DNA of 54,689 nt from an unicellular cyanobacterium SU3 (GCA_002172675.1 NETF01000169.1:1-54689), one strand, 5' to 3'; counted from the stretch's first letter, positions 17,708 to 26,799 are shown. Notes: a model not told the origin generated them from the letters alone. Made by a program: numbers and translations.

Positions 17708-17725
17708 ATGAAATAGGAATGAAAT
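17708..17725 (-). promoter_or_regulatory. Putative response-regulator operator, site 2 (upstream of RND pump)
   Basis: ATGAAAT AGGA ATGAAAT on the plus strand reads ATTTCAT-N4-ATTTCAT toward the pump gene, 50-67 bp before its start. Half-sites and spacing are identical to sites 1 and 3. The site gives the pump its own regulated promoter, separate from the membrane ORF upstream. Confidence 0.6.
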
Positions 17726-17763
17726 CGTTATTACTCCATTACTACTAACAAATCTTTATTTGA

Positions 17764-18933
17764 TTATTGTTTGTTTGGAATAATATCTTCAAATAAGCAA
17801 GGTTTGGTTGTAAAAATATATCCTCCTGTTTCTTGAGGCTTGGCTACACTAATTTTTTTATAACCTATTAATAAACCCTTTTCATTATGTTCTAAATTAG
17901 TGCATTCACTAATAAAATTTTCTGGTCTGTAATCCGAATACACAATTATATCTTCTGCAATGTGAGTCCAAAAACTCGAAAGAATGTAAGTTGATGTAAT
18001 GAATGCTGGCGACATTATTTGCAATAATACAGCACCTAGAACTGTTTCTTTCAAAAAAAGATTGAGCCAAGCTTTGGAAAATTCATAAATCACAGATATT
18101 AACGGACTTAATATTAGTACAATGATGACAAACCATAATCCAGCACCAATAGCTCTACCTACTCCAAACAAAAAGAAGTCGCAGCAGACTTTGCTTACTT
18201 TTTTTTCAATATCAGTATCTTTAGGTTTTCTAAAGCAAAATCTATACCAGCCCTGATTTCTGATTAAAGCTACATTTATTATATTAAATGGGGCAACCGT
18301 AAATATTTGTAGAGCTAAAGTCATAAGATATATTAGTAATAAAAATAATCCAGCTATACCAAGCCAAAATACTACATCCATAACAATTAGAAAGAAAATT
18401 GAAGCTCTAGAAGAATTCACAGGTTCTATTTTTGTTATATAAACAATAATCCATCTAGCGGCATATTTGGAGATAAAGGTAGTTATTGTTCCTATGACAG
18501 AAAATACAATAATTAATTCTTTGCTCCTTTTTTTCCATATTGATAATGCCTCAATTGCAAAACCAATAATAAAACTAAATATAGGCAGCCAAACACCATA
18601 TATCAACCAAGTTGTTGTTTTAGCAAAGATTAATAGTGTTGTGCTTGGAAGAAAACCGCAAATAATTGTAACCCAACCGAATATATACCAACGTTGGTAT
18701 GGATTTGAATTCGCAACCTTATTTCTAAATGGACGTAGTAACCACTTTATCTTAGTTATTAGAATTTCAAAAAAAGATTTGCTACGTTTTTCTTGCGAGT
18801 TAGATATTGAATCCATTTGCTGATGTTGTTGACTATATAATTTTGGTGGTTTTGTTCCGCTTTTATTTAATCCATCAGCAGTATTTTTTCTGAAGGATTG
18901 GCTCAATACCATTACACACTTAGCAATATTCAT
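17764..18933 (-). CDS. Polytopic membrane protein of unknown function
   Basis: I do not recognise a family. From the ATG at 18933 it would encode about 389 residues. A polar, basic first 85 residues are followed by at least six hydrophobic segments (WYIFGWVTIICGFLPSTTLL, then stretches around IIGFAIEAL, IIVFSVIGTI, IVMDVVFWLGIAGLFLLLI, AGLWFVIIVLILSPL and VLLQIMSPAFI), and a soluble C-terminus. The frame continues upstream without a stop into a histidine kinase remnant, so the start is uncertain. The ATG at 18933 has no good Shine-Dalgarno. It interrupts what would otherwise be an adaptor-lipoprotein-pump gene order, and may be an insertion into the island. Confidence 0.55.
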   Translation of the reverse strand: MNIAKCVMVLSQSFRKNTADGLNKSGTKPPKLYSQQHQQMDSISNSQEKRSKSFFEILITKIKWLLRPFRNKVANSNPYQRWYIFGWVTIICGFLPSTTLLIFAKTTTWLIYGVWLPIFSFIIGFAIEALSIWKKRSKELIIVFSVIGTITTFISKYAARWIIVYITKIEPVNSSRASIFFLIVMDVVFWLGIAGLFLLLIYLMTLALQIFTVAPFNIINVALIRNQGWYRFCFRKPKDTDIEKKVSKVCCDFFLFGVGRAIGAGLWFVIIVLILSPLISVIYEFSKAWLNLFLKETVLGAVLLQIMSPAFITSTYILSSFWTHIAEDIIVYSDYRPENFISECTNLEHNEKGLLIGYKKISVAKPQETGGYIFTTKPCLFEDIIPNKQ

Positions 18934-18960
18934 CTCTGTATAAAATTTTTTTACACAATT

Positions 18961-19104
18961 ATCTTTTTGTTCTATTGAGTTAATTTTAGGCAACCCAACA
19001 GTAAATGTGCTTTCCACATCTAATTTACTCTTTACTTCAATAGTACCTCGATGAGCCTGAATGATCGCCTTAGCAATAGCTAAACCTAATCCCGAACTGC
19101 CTGT
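18961..19104 (-). pseudogene. Histidine kinase C-terminal remnant
   Basis: In the same frame as the downstream membrane ORF, and starting right after a stop at 19105-19107, the minus strand encodes GSSGLGLAIAKAIIQAHRG and then TIEVKSKLDVESTFTVGLP. This is the G2 box and the end of a histidine kinase ATPase domain, closely resembling the end of the sensor kinase at 10493. Everything before the G2 box is missing. It is a relic of a second sensor kinase once located between the lipoprotein and the pump, now fused in frame to the unknown membrane ORF. Confidence 0.75.
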
Positions 19105-19130
19105 CTAGAGCGATCGCTAATTTAATTTAG

Positions 19131-19196
19131 TGATTAGGTGAGCAAACTATAAAGATTAAACTTCATCAATTTACATTCTAACTTTGCCCACCCTAC
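19131..19196. repeat. GTAGGGTGGGCA-family element, copy 4 (degenerate left end)
   Basis: The right end TTTGCCCACCCTAC is intact (19183-19196). The left end TTAGGTGAGCAAAC (about 19132) has drifted. Length and architecture match the 65-bp element at 10406. It lies between the histidine kinase remnant and the lipoprotein gene. Confidence 0.6.
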
Positions 19197-19198
19197 GG

Positions 19199-19678
19199 TT
19201 ATTTAACTTCTACAACAATCTCATTTTCTCCTTGATAGTTTGCGTCTTTAACCTTTGTTGCTAAGTTCCAAGTTCCAGCCATACCAAAGTTGGTTTTAAC
19301 TTTAAATTGTCCAGGGGTTTCTGTGGGTTCAATCTCTACTTTGGAAATCATGGGTTCTTCTCCTTCCATTGGCATTGTTGAACTGACTTCAATGTTTTCA
19401 ACGGGTACAGTTTCCCCAGAAGTGTTATCTTTAACTTCTACAATTAGTTCTGCATCTCCCATCGGAATCTCTTCTTCTGGACTAGCTAAAGCAACCATAA
19501 CAGTGTTTTCTTCTGTTGCAGTTATGTCAGTTTCGGGAGTAGTTTCCAAGTTTTCTTCTGTTGCCGTTGTTTCAGTTTCAGGGGCAGTTTCTAACTGGGT
19601 TTGAGTATCACTAGAAGGGGAACCACAAGCAATCATTAATACGCTAATAGGTAAAATTAAAGCAATAATTTTCTTCAT
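19199..19678 (-). CDS. Lipoprotein with YtkA-like domain
   Basis: This is a 159-residue predicted lipoprotein. The start is the ATG at 19678, preceded by AAAGGAAAA; a longer frame upstream lacks a signal sequence. The signal peptide MKKIIALILPISVLMIACGS has a lipobox with the lipidated Cys at 19. A Thr/Glu-rich linker contains a repeated ETTATEEN/TDITATEEN unit. The C-terminal 95 residues (MGDAELIVEV, STMPMEGEEPM, TPGQFKVKTNFGMAGTWNL) form a YtkA/FixH-like beta-sandwich, with a methionine-containing MPM motif of the kind seen in periplasmic copper proteins. The same domain ends the adaptor protein encoded just upstream, so I infer a periplasmic metal-binding partner of the pump. Confidence 0.75.
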   Translation of the reverse strand: MKKIIALILPISVLMIACGSPSSDTQTQLETAPETETTATEENLETTPETDITATEENTVMVALASPEEEIPMGDAELIVEVKDNTSGETVPVENIEVSSTMPMEGEEPMISKVEIEPTETPGQFKVKTNFGMAGTWNLATKVKDANYQGENEIVVEVK

Positions 19679-19809
19679 GTTTTTTCCTTTGTATTGTATA
19701 CGAAGAGACAATGAATTTATGTCGTCCATATTTCTAGCACAGATAACAAAACAATTCAATAGGTTTATCTTTTCTTAAGAATCGCCCCCTGATAATAATC
19801 AAGATCAAA

Positions 19810-21618
19810 CTATTTAACTAAGATATTAAATTCTTTTTTCTGTCGATAATTTTTATCTTTAGTTTCAACAGAAATTTTCCATTTTCCTTTCATGCCTAAA
19901 AAGGTTTCTGCTTTAAATTTTCCTGTTTGTGACTCAGGTTTTACCTCAACTTTTGCTGTCATAGGAGCCATATTTTTCATCGGCATTGTCGCTTTAATAT
20001 CTAACTCTTTAACTTGTAAAACTTTTTTAGTTTTACTATCAATAACCTCAAAGATAAATTCAGCATCACCGATATTAACCTCTGAAGGACTAACTAGGTT
20101 AATATTAAGGTTGTTTTGATTGTTTCTAGTATTATTTGAAATTAAAGGCTTATTCCCTTGGTTAATTACTGTTACCGCAGCATTTTCTATTAACTTATGA
20201 TGGCCTGTGGTAATAACAGCATCTCCTGGTTGTAGTCCTCGCAAAATCTGAATATTATCACCACTAATCATCCCTAATGTAACTAATTTTCGAGTCGCTG
20301 TTTCTCCATTAACCACCCATACCGCCTGGTTATCTTCAAACGTCACTACAGCAGAGGAGGGGACGGTTAACCCATTGGGTTGACGTTGGGTGATCAACTC
20401 CATTTCCACAAACTGGCCCGATCGCAACTCACCCCCAGGGTTGTTAACCACTGTTTCGACGGTAACGGTACGGGTTTGACTGTTGCTTTGGGGAAAAATA
20501 CTACTCACTTGACCATTAATAGTAACGCTTGTACCAGGAATTTTAGCAGTAATAGGGGTTCCTATGCGAATTTTCGTAGCATCGTGTTGTGCTACATTCG
20601 CTTGCAGACGAATACGACTATAATCACCAATTTTCACTATTCCCATCCCTGGTTGTACCACCATCCCCGGATCAACCATTCTTTCTTGAACAATACCAGT
20701 AACAGGGGCTTCTATTTGAGTGTAACTAGACATAACCGAAGCTGTTGCAACCTTAGCCTTAGCTTGTTGCACTGTAGCCTCATCATTGATAACTTTTGCT
20801 TCTAAACGGGCTATTTTAACCCTCGCTTCCGATAACATAGCTTGTTTAGCTTGCACTTCACTTTCCACTACGTCATAATCATCTTGAGCGATCGCACCTT
20901 CAGACACCAACATAGAAAATCGGTCTAATTTCTTGTTTAAATAGCCTAAATCTGCTTCTATTTGTTTAATACTATTTTTTTGTTCTAATATTTCAATTTT
21001 ACTCACTTCTAAAGCCGTTCGCATTGTATCGGTTTCTGCTTGCGCTTCTGCTACCTCTGTAAATAGTTCACTTGCACTAATTTGGGCTAAAGTTTGGCCC
21101 GACGTAATGCGATCGCCTGGATAAACGGAATAATTAGTTAATTGTCCAGCAACCCTCGGATAGACTGTAACCACTTGATAAGGTTCAATAGTTCCTGTAT
21201 ATTGCACTGTCGCTTGTAATAGTTGGGGTTTAACCACTTCTACGGTGACAGGAGTGGGGTTAAACGAACCATCTACCGCCATCATTTCATCGTGGGACAT
21301 CTCACCATGACCACTGTGATCCATAGTAGACGATGCTGGTTTTAATTGATTCGTAACCAGGAGAATACCCCCCGTCAACGCCATAAAAACCCCTAATCCA
21401 AGGGTTTTCTTACTCACCAGACTCCCTAATATCTTTCCTGGAAATAAACGCTTTAACGGGGTATTACGGATAACGAGAACTCCCAGAACAACAGTCGTTC
21501 CTATGCTCAGCATCCCACTTGATGACAAGGATTCTAACGATGATAGCTGTTCGGAAAACCCCCGAATATGCTCAACCTTTTCCGAAACCATCTCTGTCGG
21601 CTTGTTCGCTTCTTTCAT
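19810..21618 (-). CDS. RND efflux periplasmic adaptor with C-terminal YtkA-like domain
   Basis: This 602-residue membrane fusion protein links an RND pump to an outer-membrane channel. The N-terminal 90 residues contain two hydrophobic segments (about 35-52 and 72-90). A His/Met-rich stretch, MDHSGHGEMSHDEMM (about 98-112), is typical of heavy-metal adaptors. The adaptor core follows: barrel-sandwich halves (VYPRVAGQLTNYSVYPGDRI, IEAPVTGIVQERMVDPGMVV) around a coiled-coil hairpin (about 185-290), then beta-barrel and membrane-proximal domains. The last 95 residues form an extra YtkA-like domain with KATMPMKNMAPMTAKVEV, homologous to the lipoprotein encoded next. Operator site 3 precedes the gene. 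Heavy-metal, probably copper, export is the best reading. Confidence 0.88.
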   Translation of the reverse strand: MKEANKPTEMVSEKVEHIRGFSEQLSSLESLSSSGMLSIGTTVVLGVLVIRNTPLKRLFPGKILGSLVSKKTLGLGVFMALTGGILLVTNQLKPASSTMDHSGHGEMSHDEMMAVDGSFNPTPVTVEVVKPQLLQATVQYTGTIEPYQVVTVYPRVAGQLTNYSVYPGDRITSGQTLAQISASELFTEVAEAQAETDTMRTALEVSKIEILEQKNSIKQIEADLGYLNKKLDRFSMLVSEGAIAQDDYDVVESEVQAKQAMLSEARVKIARLEAKVINDEATVQQAKAKVATASVMSSYTQIEAPVTGIVQERMVDPGMVVQPGMGIVKIGDYSRIRLQANVAQHDATKIRIGTPITAKIPGTSVTINGQVSSIFPQSNSQTRTVTVETVVNNPGGELRSGQFVEMELITQRQPNGLTVPSSAVVTFEDNQAVWVVNGETATRKLVTLGMISGDNIQILRGLQPGDAVITTGHHKLIENAAVTVINQGNKPLISNNTRNNQNNLNINLVSPSEVNIGDAEFIFEVIDSKTKKVLQVKELDIKATMPMKNMAPMTAKVEVKPESQTGKFKAETFLGMKGKWKISVETKDKNYRQKKEFNILVK

Positions 21619-21689
21619 GCTTAAATAAAAGACTTTGGAAATTGACTTTGGAAATTAGATATTTCTTTCTCCTACCATGACAAAGAAAT

Positions 21690-21707
21690 ATGAAATTAGC
21701 ATGAAAT
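21690..21707 (-). promoter_or_regulatory. Putative response-regulator operator, site 3 (upstream of adaptor)
   Basis: ATGAAAT TAGC ATGAAAT lies 72-89 bp before the adaptor start, in the same orientation and spacing as sites 1 and 2. An inverted extra half-site (AATTTCAT, 21711-21718) follows, and an 8-bp inverted repeat ATTTCTTT/AAAGAAAT (21661-21689) lies on the gene-proximal side. Confidence 0.6.
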
Positions 21708-21865
21708 TCTAATTTCATGTCCTCTAAGAAAAATAGCAGTCAGTCATCCCTAAAATAGTTGTCTATATCAGGGGTGGTTTATAAGCAACTTAAAATCAAG
21801 CAGAAAATTTGAACCTAGCGATCGCTAATTAGTATAACTATAACAATATAAATTCACCAACTCTT

Positions 21866-23998
21866 TTAGTGTTTTTTTTTGTGATACCAAGCCCTAACTA
21901 GCCTCAATTCATTATAACTATAATCATCTCCTAAATGATTTTTAAGAGGAGTTAAAGAACCATCGCCAATGGTTTGAATACATTTAATAATTTTCTCTTT
22001 TTTCTCTTCTGAAATAAACTGATTAATATCAATAGGTTGCTGCATTTCAATTAATTCGGCAATATGAGTATAAATAGTCGATTCTTTTAAGTTTCGTCTC
22101 TCGGCAATTTCTGGAACGGTTAACCCTTGTTGATACAATTGTAAGGTAATCATATTGCTAGATGTGGGTAAAGGAGTGGGTAAACTTTGCTGTTGACAAA
22201 ATTCCCTAATTTCTGAAACAAAACTATCCCCATATTGTTGCGCTTTGTAAGCTGTTACCCCAGAAATTTTCTTGAATGCTTCAATGGTTTGGGGTTTAAT
22301 TTGTGCCATTAATCTTAAACTTGAATCGGCAAAAACAACATAGGGAGCAACTTTATTTTGATCGGCTAAATGTTTCCGTAATTGTCGTAATTTATGCAAT
22401 AATAAATCGCTTTCTGCTTTTCTAGGGTTATATTCGTTTAATGCTTTTGAGGTTAAAGATTCAGTAATAGCAATTTCAACGTTTCGCTCGTTTCTGAAGA
22501 TTTCCCAACTATATTTATTCAATTTTAAAACAGAAAATCCGTCCGTTGTTTCATTGACAAAACCTTGATGAATTAATGAACGTCCTAACATCTTCCATTC
22601 TGCGACACTTCTCTCTTTTCCGATGCCATACGTTGAGAGTAAATGATGTCCGTACTTTTCAATTTTTTTCTTTTTTGATCCTCTTAAAACATCAATAATA
22701 TGCGTCATGCCAAATTTTTCTTGGCAACGGGCAACACAGGATAGAAATTTTTGTGCTTCAATCGTCCAATCTTCAACGGGTTTCGGATGTTTACAATTAT
22801 CGCAATTATCACATTTTCCTCTATATCGCTGTCCAAAATACCTTAAAATAATGCTTCTTCTACATTCTGTTCCTTCTGCATAATCTACCACTTGTCTTAA
22901 CTGTTGACGACCCACTCTTTGCTCTTTTTCATCAATTTTTTGATCAATTAAATATTCAAGGCGTTTTAAATCCCCAAAACTGAAAAATAAGGCACAGTTT
23001 GCCGGTTCGCCATCCCGTCCGGCACGACCTGATTCTTGATAATAACTTTCTAAATTTCTCGGTAAATCATAATGAACCACAAAGCGAACATCTGGCTTAT
23101 TAATACCCATACCGAAGGCAATGGTTGCTACAATAATTCTTACATCATCCCGAATAAAACGAGTTTGATTGGTTGCTCTTTCATCATCATACATTCCTGC
23201 ATGATAGGGTAAAGCATCAATTCCGTCCTGTTGTAGTCGCAAAGCAATGGTTTCTACATTTTTCCGACTGAGACAATAAACAATTCCTGAACCTTCTTGA
23301 TTGCGAATATAATTTAATAATTGACTATAACTTCGTTTTGATTTTTGTTGAACTTCATAATATAAATTAGGGCGATCAAAACTTGCCACATGAACCGTCG
23401 GATTTTGTAATCCCAACTGCTCAATAATATCTACTCTTACTCGTTTCGTTGCCGTTGCTGTTAACGCAAACATCGGAACTTTGGGATAACGGAAACGTAA
23501 CTGTTTTAACTGTCGATATTCTGGACGAAAATCATGACCCCAAGCAGACACACAATGCGCCTCATCAATGGCAAAAGCCGATAAGCCAACTTGCTGCCTC
23601 AAACAATCTAAAAAGTTCAAGAAACTATCATTTAATAATCGTTCTGGAGCCACATAAACTAACTTTATTTTACCCTTTAAAATAGCATTTTCTCTTGACT
23701 GTAATTCATCTCGATTTAATGTACTATTTAAAAAAGTTGCCCCGATACCATTATCCAATAAAGCATCAACTTGATCCTGCATTAAAGCAATAAGAGGTGA
23801 AACTACCACACAAACCCCCGATTTTAATAAAGCAGGCAGTTGAAAACATAAAGATTTACCGCCTCCCGTAGGCATAATTACCAATAAATCCTTATCATTT
23901 AAAGCTTTATGAATAATCTCTTTTTGACCAGCACGAAATTGATCATAACCAAAGAAATATTTAAGAGCATTTTCTAAAGAATTAAACTGAGATAACAT
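21866..23998 (-). CDS. recQ: ATP-dependent DNA helicase RecQ
   Basis: This is a 3'-5' superfamily 2 helicase for recombination and stalled-fork repair. The 710-residue product has the RecQ motif 0 region (FGYDQFRAGQKEII), Walker A (PTGGGKSLCF), DEAH box (AIDEAHCVSAWGHDFRPEY), motif VI (QESGRAGRDG), the RQC zinc site (ECRRSIILRYFG, CDNCDNC) and an HRDC domain (about 520-600). A C-terminal winged-helix segment (LTVPEIAERRNLKESTIYTH) ends the protein. Length is that of full bacterial RecQ. It stands alone with no operon partner. Confidence 0.95.
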   Translation of the reverse strand: MLSQFNSLENALKYFFGYDQFRAGQKEIIHKALNDKDLLVIMPTGGGKSLCFQLPALLKSGVCVVVSPLIALMQDQVDALLDNGIGATFLNSTLNRDELQSRENAILKGKIKLVYVAPERLLNDSFLNFLDCLRQQVGLSAFAIDEAHCVSAWGHDFRPEYRQLKQLRFRYPKVPMFALTATATKRVRVDIIEQLGLQNPTVHVASFDRPNLYYEVQQKSKRSYSQLLNYIRNQEGSGIVYCLSRKNVETIALRLQQDGIDALPYHAGMYDDERATNQTRFIRDDVRIIVATIAFGMGINKPDVRFVVHYDLPRNLESYYQESGRAGRDGEPANCALFFSFGDLKRLEYLIDQKIDEKEQRVGRQQLRQVVDYAEGTECRRSIILRYFGQRYRGKCDNCDNCKHPKPVEDWTIEAQKFLSCVARCQEKFGMTHIIDVLRGSKKKKIEKYGHHLLSTYGIGKERSVAEWKMLGRSLIHQGFVNETTDGFSVLKLNKYSWEIFRNERNVEIAITESLTSKALNEYNPRKAESDLLLHKLRQLRKHLADQNKVAPYVVFADSSLRLMAQIKPQTIEAFKKISGVTAYKAQQYGDSFVSEIREFCQQQSLPTPLPTSSNMITLQLYQQGLTVPEIAERRNLKESTIYTHIAELIEMQQPIDINQFISEEKKEKIIKCIQTIGDGSLTPLKNHLGDDYSYNELRLVRAWYHKKKH

Positions 23999-24302
23999 AA
24001 GAGGAAAACCAACTTTTTTAAGATTTCATGACCAAAGGAAATATAAGCTTATCTTAAAGTTTATCAAAGTTTCATTATAAAAGTCCAAAAAGCTTAATAG
24101 TAGAACCTTCAAACCTGGAAAAATGGTTACTTTTTGGTTTAAGGAAATCATAAGATTAGAATGATAAAAAAAAATTCTCCGTGTAATCACTAAATAATAG
24201 AAGGAAAAAAGTGATGAGCAATACAGACAAAATACTAGATAATTTTAAGTCAAACTGTTATGATAAACAGGCACGGCAGTATAGAACAATAGGTGAATTA
24301 AC
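23999..24302. other. 304-bp gap before gpmI, divergent promoter region
   Basis: The region must hold the promoters of recQ and gpmI. The only small ORF is 24214-24339 (41 codons, ATG after AAGGAAAAAA). It overlaps the gpmI start in another frame and resembles no family I know. Nothing else is evident. Confidence 0.5.
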
Positions 24303-25901
24303 ATGGCACAAGCACCTGTATCTCCAGTGGTGCTGGTAATTTTAGACGGCTGGGGTTATCGTCAAACCGAAGATAATAACGCCATTGCAATGGCCCAAAC
24401 TCCAGTAATGGATTGCCTGTGGACCACCTATCCCAGAACCCTAATTCGGACATCAGGTAAAGATGTAGGCTTACCCCAAGGACAAATGGGAAATTCAGAA
24501 GTAGGACACCTTAATTTAGGTGCGGGCCGCATTGTCCCCCAAGAATTAGTAAGGATTTCTGATGCGGTAGAAGACGGAACAATATACGAAAATGAAGCAT
24601 TAGTCAATCTCTGCGAAGAAGTGCGATCGCGAAAAGGGAAATTGCACCTCATTGGGTTATGTTCGGAAGGAGGAGTCCATTCCCATCTTAATCACCTGTT
24701 GGGACTGCTGAATTTAGCCCAAAAAGAAAAATTAGCCGATGTCTGCGTTCATACCATTACCGACGGACGAGACACCAACACCACCGACGGAGTTAAAGCG
24801 ATCGCCAAAATTAGTGATCACATTGAAGAACTAGGAATAGGGCGCATTGCCACCATTAGCGGACGATACTTTGCCATGGATCGCGATCGCCGTTGGGACA
24901 GAGTTAAACTCGCCTACGATATGATCACTCAAGACGGCGTAGGGGATGGCCGTTCTGCCGTTGAAGTGTTAGAAGACTATTATCGTCACGACAAAACCGA
25001 CGAATTTATTCCCCCCACGCGCATTGCCCCCGGTGCCATTGAACCAGGAGATGGAGTCATATTCTTCAATTTTAGACCGGATCGAGCCAGACAACTGTCT
25101 GCTGCTCTGACCATGCCTACTTTTGACGGATTTGATCGAGAGTTCATTCATCCTTTGAGCTTTGTCACCTTCACCCAATACGATCCCCGACTCCCCGTTA
25201 ACGTAGTCTTTCAACCCCAAAACCTCAACAATATTTTAGGGGAAGTGATTGCAGAAGAGGGCCTAAAACAATTTCGAGTAGCAGAAACCGAAAAATATCC
25301 CCACGTCACTTACTTTTTCAACGGGGGATTAGAACAACCCTTAGAAGGAGAAGACAGGGAACTCATTCAAAGTCCCATGGTGTCTACTTACGATCAATCT
25401 CCGGCCATGTCCGCCGAAGCTGTCACCAAAGCAGCCTGTAAAGCGGTAGAAAAAGGGGTTTATTCCCTGATTGTCATTAACTATGCTAACCCAGATATGG
25501 TCGGCCATACCGGCAACACAGAAGCAGCCATCCAAGCGATCGAAACCGTTGACAACTGCTTAGGACAATTACTATCGAGTGTCAGTAAACTAGGGGGAAC
25601 TGCTCTAATTACGGCTGATCACGGTAACGCAGAAACCATGAAAGACGAAAACGGCAATCTCTGGACGGCACACACCACAAACCCCGTTCCCTTAATCTTC
25701 GTCGAAGGAGAACAGCGGAAAGTTCCTGGCCACGGTGGGTTAGTCGAACTTAGAGACGACGGCAAACTGGCCGATATTGCCCCGACTATCCTCCAGATTT
25801 TACAACTCCCCCAACCAAAAGAGATGACCGGGCGATCGCTCATTGAACCAGCCGAAGTAGAAATGAGGCACAATCGTACCCCTGTTCGTATCGCCCGTTA
25901 A
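24303..25901 (+). CDS. gpmI: Cofactor-independent phosphoglycerate mutase
   Basis: This enzyme interconverts 3- and 2-phosphoglycerate using two Mn(II) ions and a phosphoserine intermediate. The alkaline-phosphatase-like fold is clear from VILDGWGYR at the N-terminus, the nucleophile Ser in GQMGNSEVGHLNLGAGR (about residue 66), HTITDGRDTNTTDG, and the metal ligands in NYANPDMVGHTG and TADHGNAE. The 532-residue length is normal for the family. secG follows 38 bp downstream on the same strand, a linkage common in cyanobacteria, so they probably share a transcript. Confidence 0.96.
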   Translation: MAQAPVSPVVLVILDGWGYRQTEDNNAIAMAQTPVMDCLWTTYPRTLIRTSGKDVGLPQGQMGNSEVGHLNLGAGRIVPQELVRISDAVEDGTIYENEALVNLCEEVRSRKGKLHLIGLCSEGGVHSHLNHLLGLLNLAQKEKLADVCVHTITDGRDTNTTDGVKAIAKISDHIEELGIGRIATISGRYFAMDRDRRWDRVKLAYDMITQDGVGDGRSAVEVLEDYYRHDKTDEFIPPTRIAPGAIEPGDGVIFFNFRPDRARQLSAALTMPTFDGFDREFIHPLSFVTFTQYDPRLPVNVVFQPQNLNNILGEVIAEEGLKQFRVAETEKYPHVTYFFNGGLEQPLEGEDRELIQSPMVSTYDQSPAMSAEAVTKAACKAVEKGVYSLIVINYANPDMVGHTGNTEAAIQAIETVDNCLGQLLSSVSKLGGTALITADHGNAETMKDENGNLWTAHTTNPVPLIFVEGEQRKVPGHGGLVELRDDGKLADIAPTILQILQLPQPKEMTGRSLIEPAEVEMRHNRTPVRIAR

Positions 25902-25939
25902 GGTAAGATGGGAAAACATAAACAATTGTTAATAAAGCG

Positions 25940-26179
25940 ATGACACTACCACAACTGATTCAAATTATTTGGACAATTTCAGGGGTTTTATTGGTGGTTC
26001 TCATCCTCCTGCACAGTCCCAAAGGAGACGGTTTAGGGGGTATTGGAGGACAAGCACAATTATTTACCTCTGCTAAAAGTGCTGAAAAGACCTTAAATCA
26101 AATTACCTGGACCCTTAGTACCGTTTTTATCGCCTTAACCATCGTCTTAAGTGCTGGTTGGTTAACCCCTCAAGGGTAA
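25940..26179 (+). CDS. secG: Preprotein translocase subunit SecG
   Basis: SecG is the small, non-essential subunit of the SecYEG channel. The 79-residue protein has two transmembrane helices (about 5-23 and 55-74) around the conserved cytoplasmic loop HSPKGDGLGGIGGQAQLFTSA, which is diagnostic. Length is typical. It lies immediately downstream of gpmI. Confidence 0.93.
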   Translation: MTLPQLIQIIWTISGVLLVVLILLHSPKGDGLGGIGGQAQLFTSAKSAEKTLNQITWTLSTVFIALTIVLSAGWLTPQG

Positions 26180-26195
26180 AATTAATCCATATTTT

Positions 26196-26218
26196 CGGGT
26201 GGGCAATGTCCACCCTTT
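26196..26218. repeat. GTAGGGTGGGCA-family palindrome, copy 5
   Basis: The core CGGGTGGGCAATGTCCACCC is a slightly drifted version of the short palindromic form. It lies just after secG and may act as its terminator. Confidence 0.6.
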
Positions 26219-26298
26219 AGCTTTGAATTATATCTTGCACTATTACCCTGTTCACTTTTCCCTTTTCCTAGCAGTTAGACAGGGATAAAATATCACTT

Positions 26299-26799
26299 TT
26301 ACAAATCAAAATGATAGCGAATCGCTCCCGTTTCAGGATCATTAGTAATTTCGGCTAAATGATGTTTTTGAGCTTCTATTAACAATTCTTGAACCTCTGG
26401 AGGCTCTAACTCAGTATAGAGAACCGCTTGAGCCATAGATAAGGTTCCCCCATTATCTTTAGCTGCTTTGAGTAATTTTTGCATGGGAGTTTTTGAGAAG
26501 GAAGGTTGAGAGGTTTGATATTGCTGGAGTTCTTGGAGATCCCCAATATTAAGGGTAATGGCTGGATTTGAGCCAGTCCCATTACCGGCAGCTAACCCTC
26601 TTAAATAAATATTGCGTTTATTAACCATTCCTGGAATCAAGATTAAATCGAGGAATTGGCCAATACCAAACACCCCAAACGTAAACAAATAAATTAATCC
26701 ACTGAAAACATTTCCAGTGTAAAGTCTTTGTCCCCCGCAAATGCCAAAAAAGCAGAGACCCCAGATAATATAAGCCGTTCCTGAGTTGACCTTTTGCAT
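26299..26799 (-). CDS. TM2-domain membrane protein
   Basis: This 166-residue protein starts with a TM2 domain (residues about 5-60). It has two helices (YIIWGLCFFGICGG and FSGLIYLFTFGVFGIGQF) joined by a short turn with RLYTGN and followed by DLILIPGMV. A cytosolic region follows (about 70-166) that is partly helical (FSKTPMQKLLKAAKDNGGTL, AVLYTELEPPEVQELLIEA) and could be a small winged-helix or helix-hairpin module. The function of bacterial TM2 proteins is unknown. No operon partner. Confidence 0.75.
   Translation of the reverse strand: MQKVNSGTAYIIWGLCFFGICGGQRLYTGNVFSGLIYLFTFGVFGIGQFLDLILIPGMVNKRNIYLRGLAAGNGTGSNPAITLNIGDLQELQQYQTSQPSFSKTPMQKLLKAAKDNGGTLSMAQAVLYTELEPPEVQELLIEAQKHHLAEITNDPETGAIRYHFDL

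Noticed and set aside
24214-24339. 41-codon ORF with a purine-rich upstream sequence just before gpmI.
   Set aside because: It overlaps the gpmI start in another frame and resembles no family; kept only as a note in the gap description.
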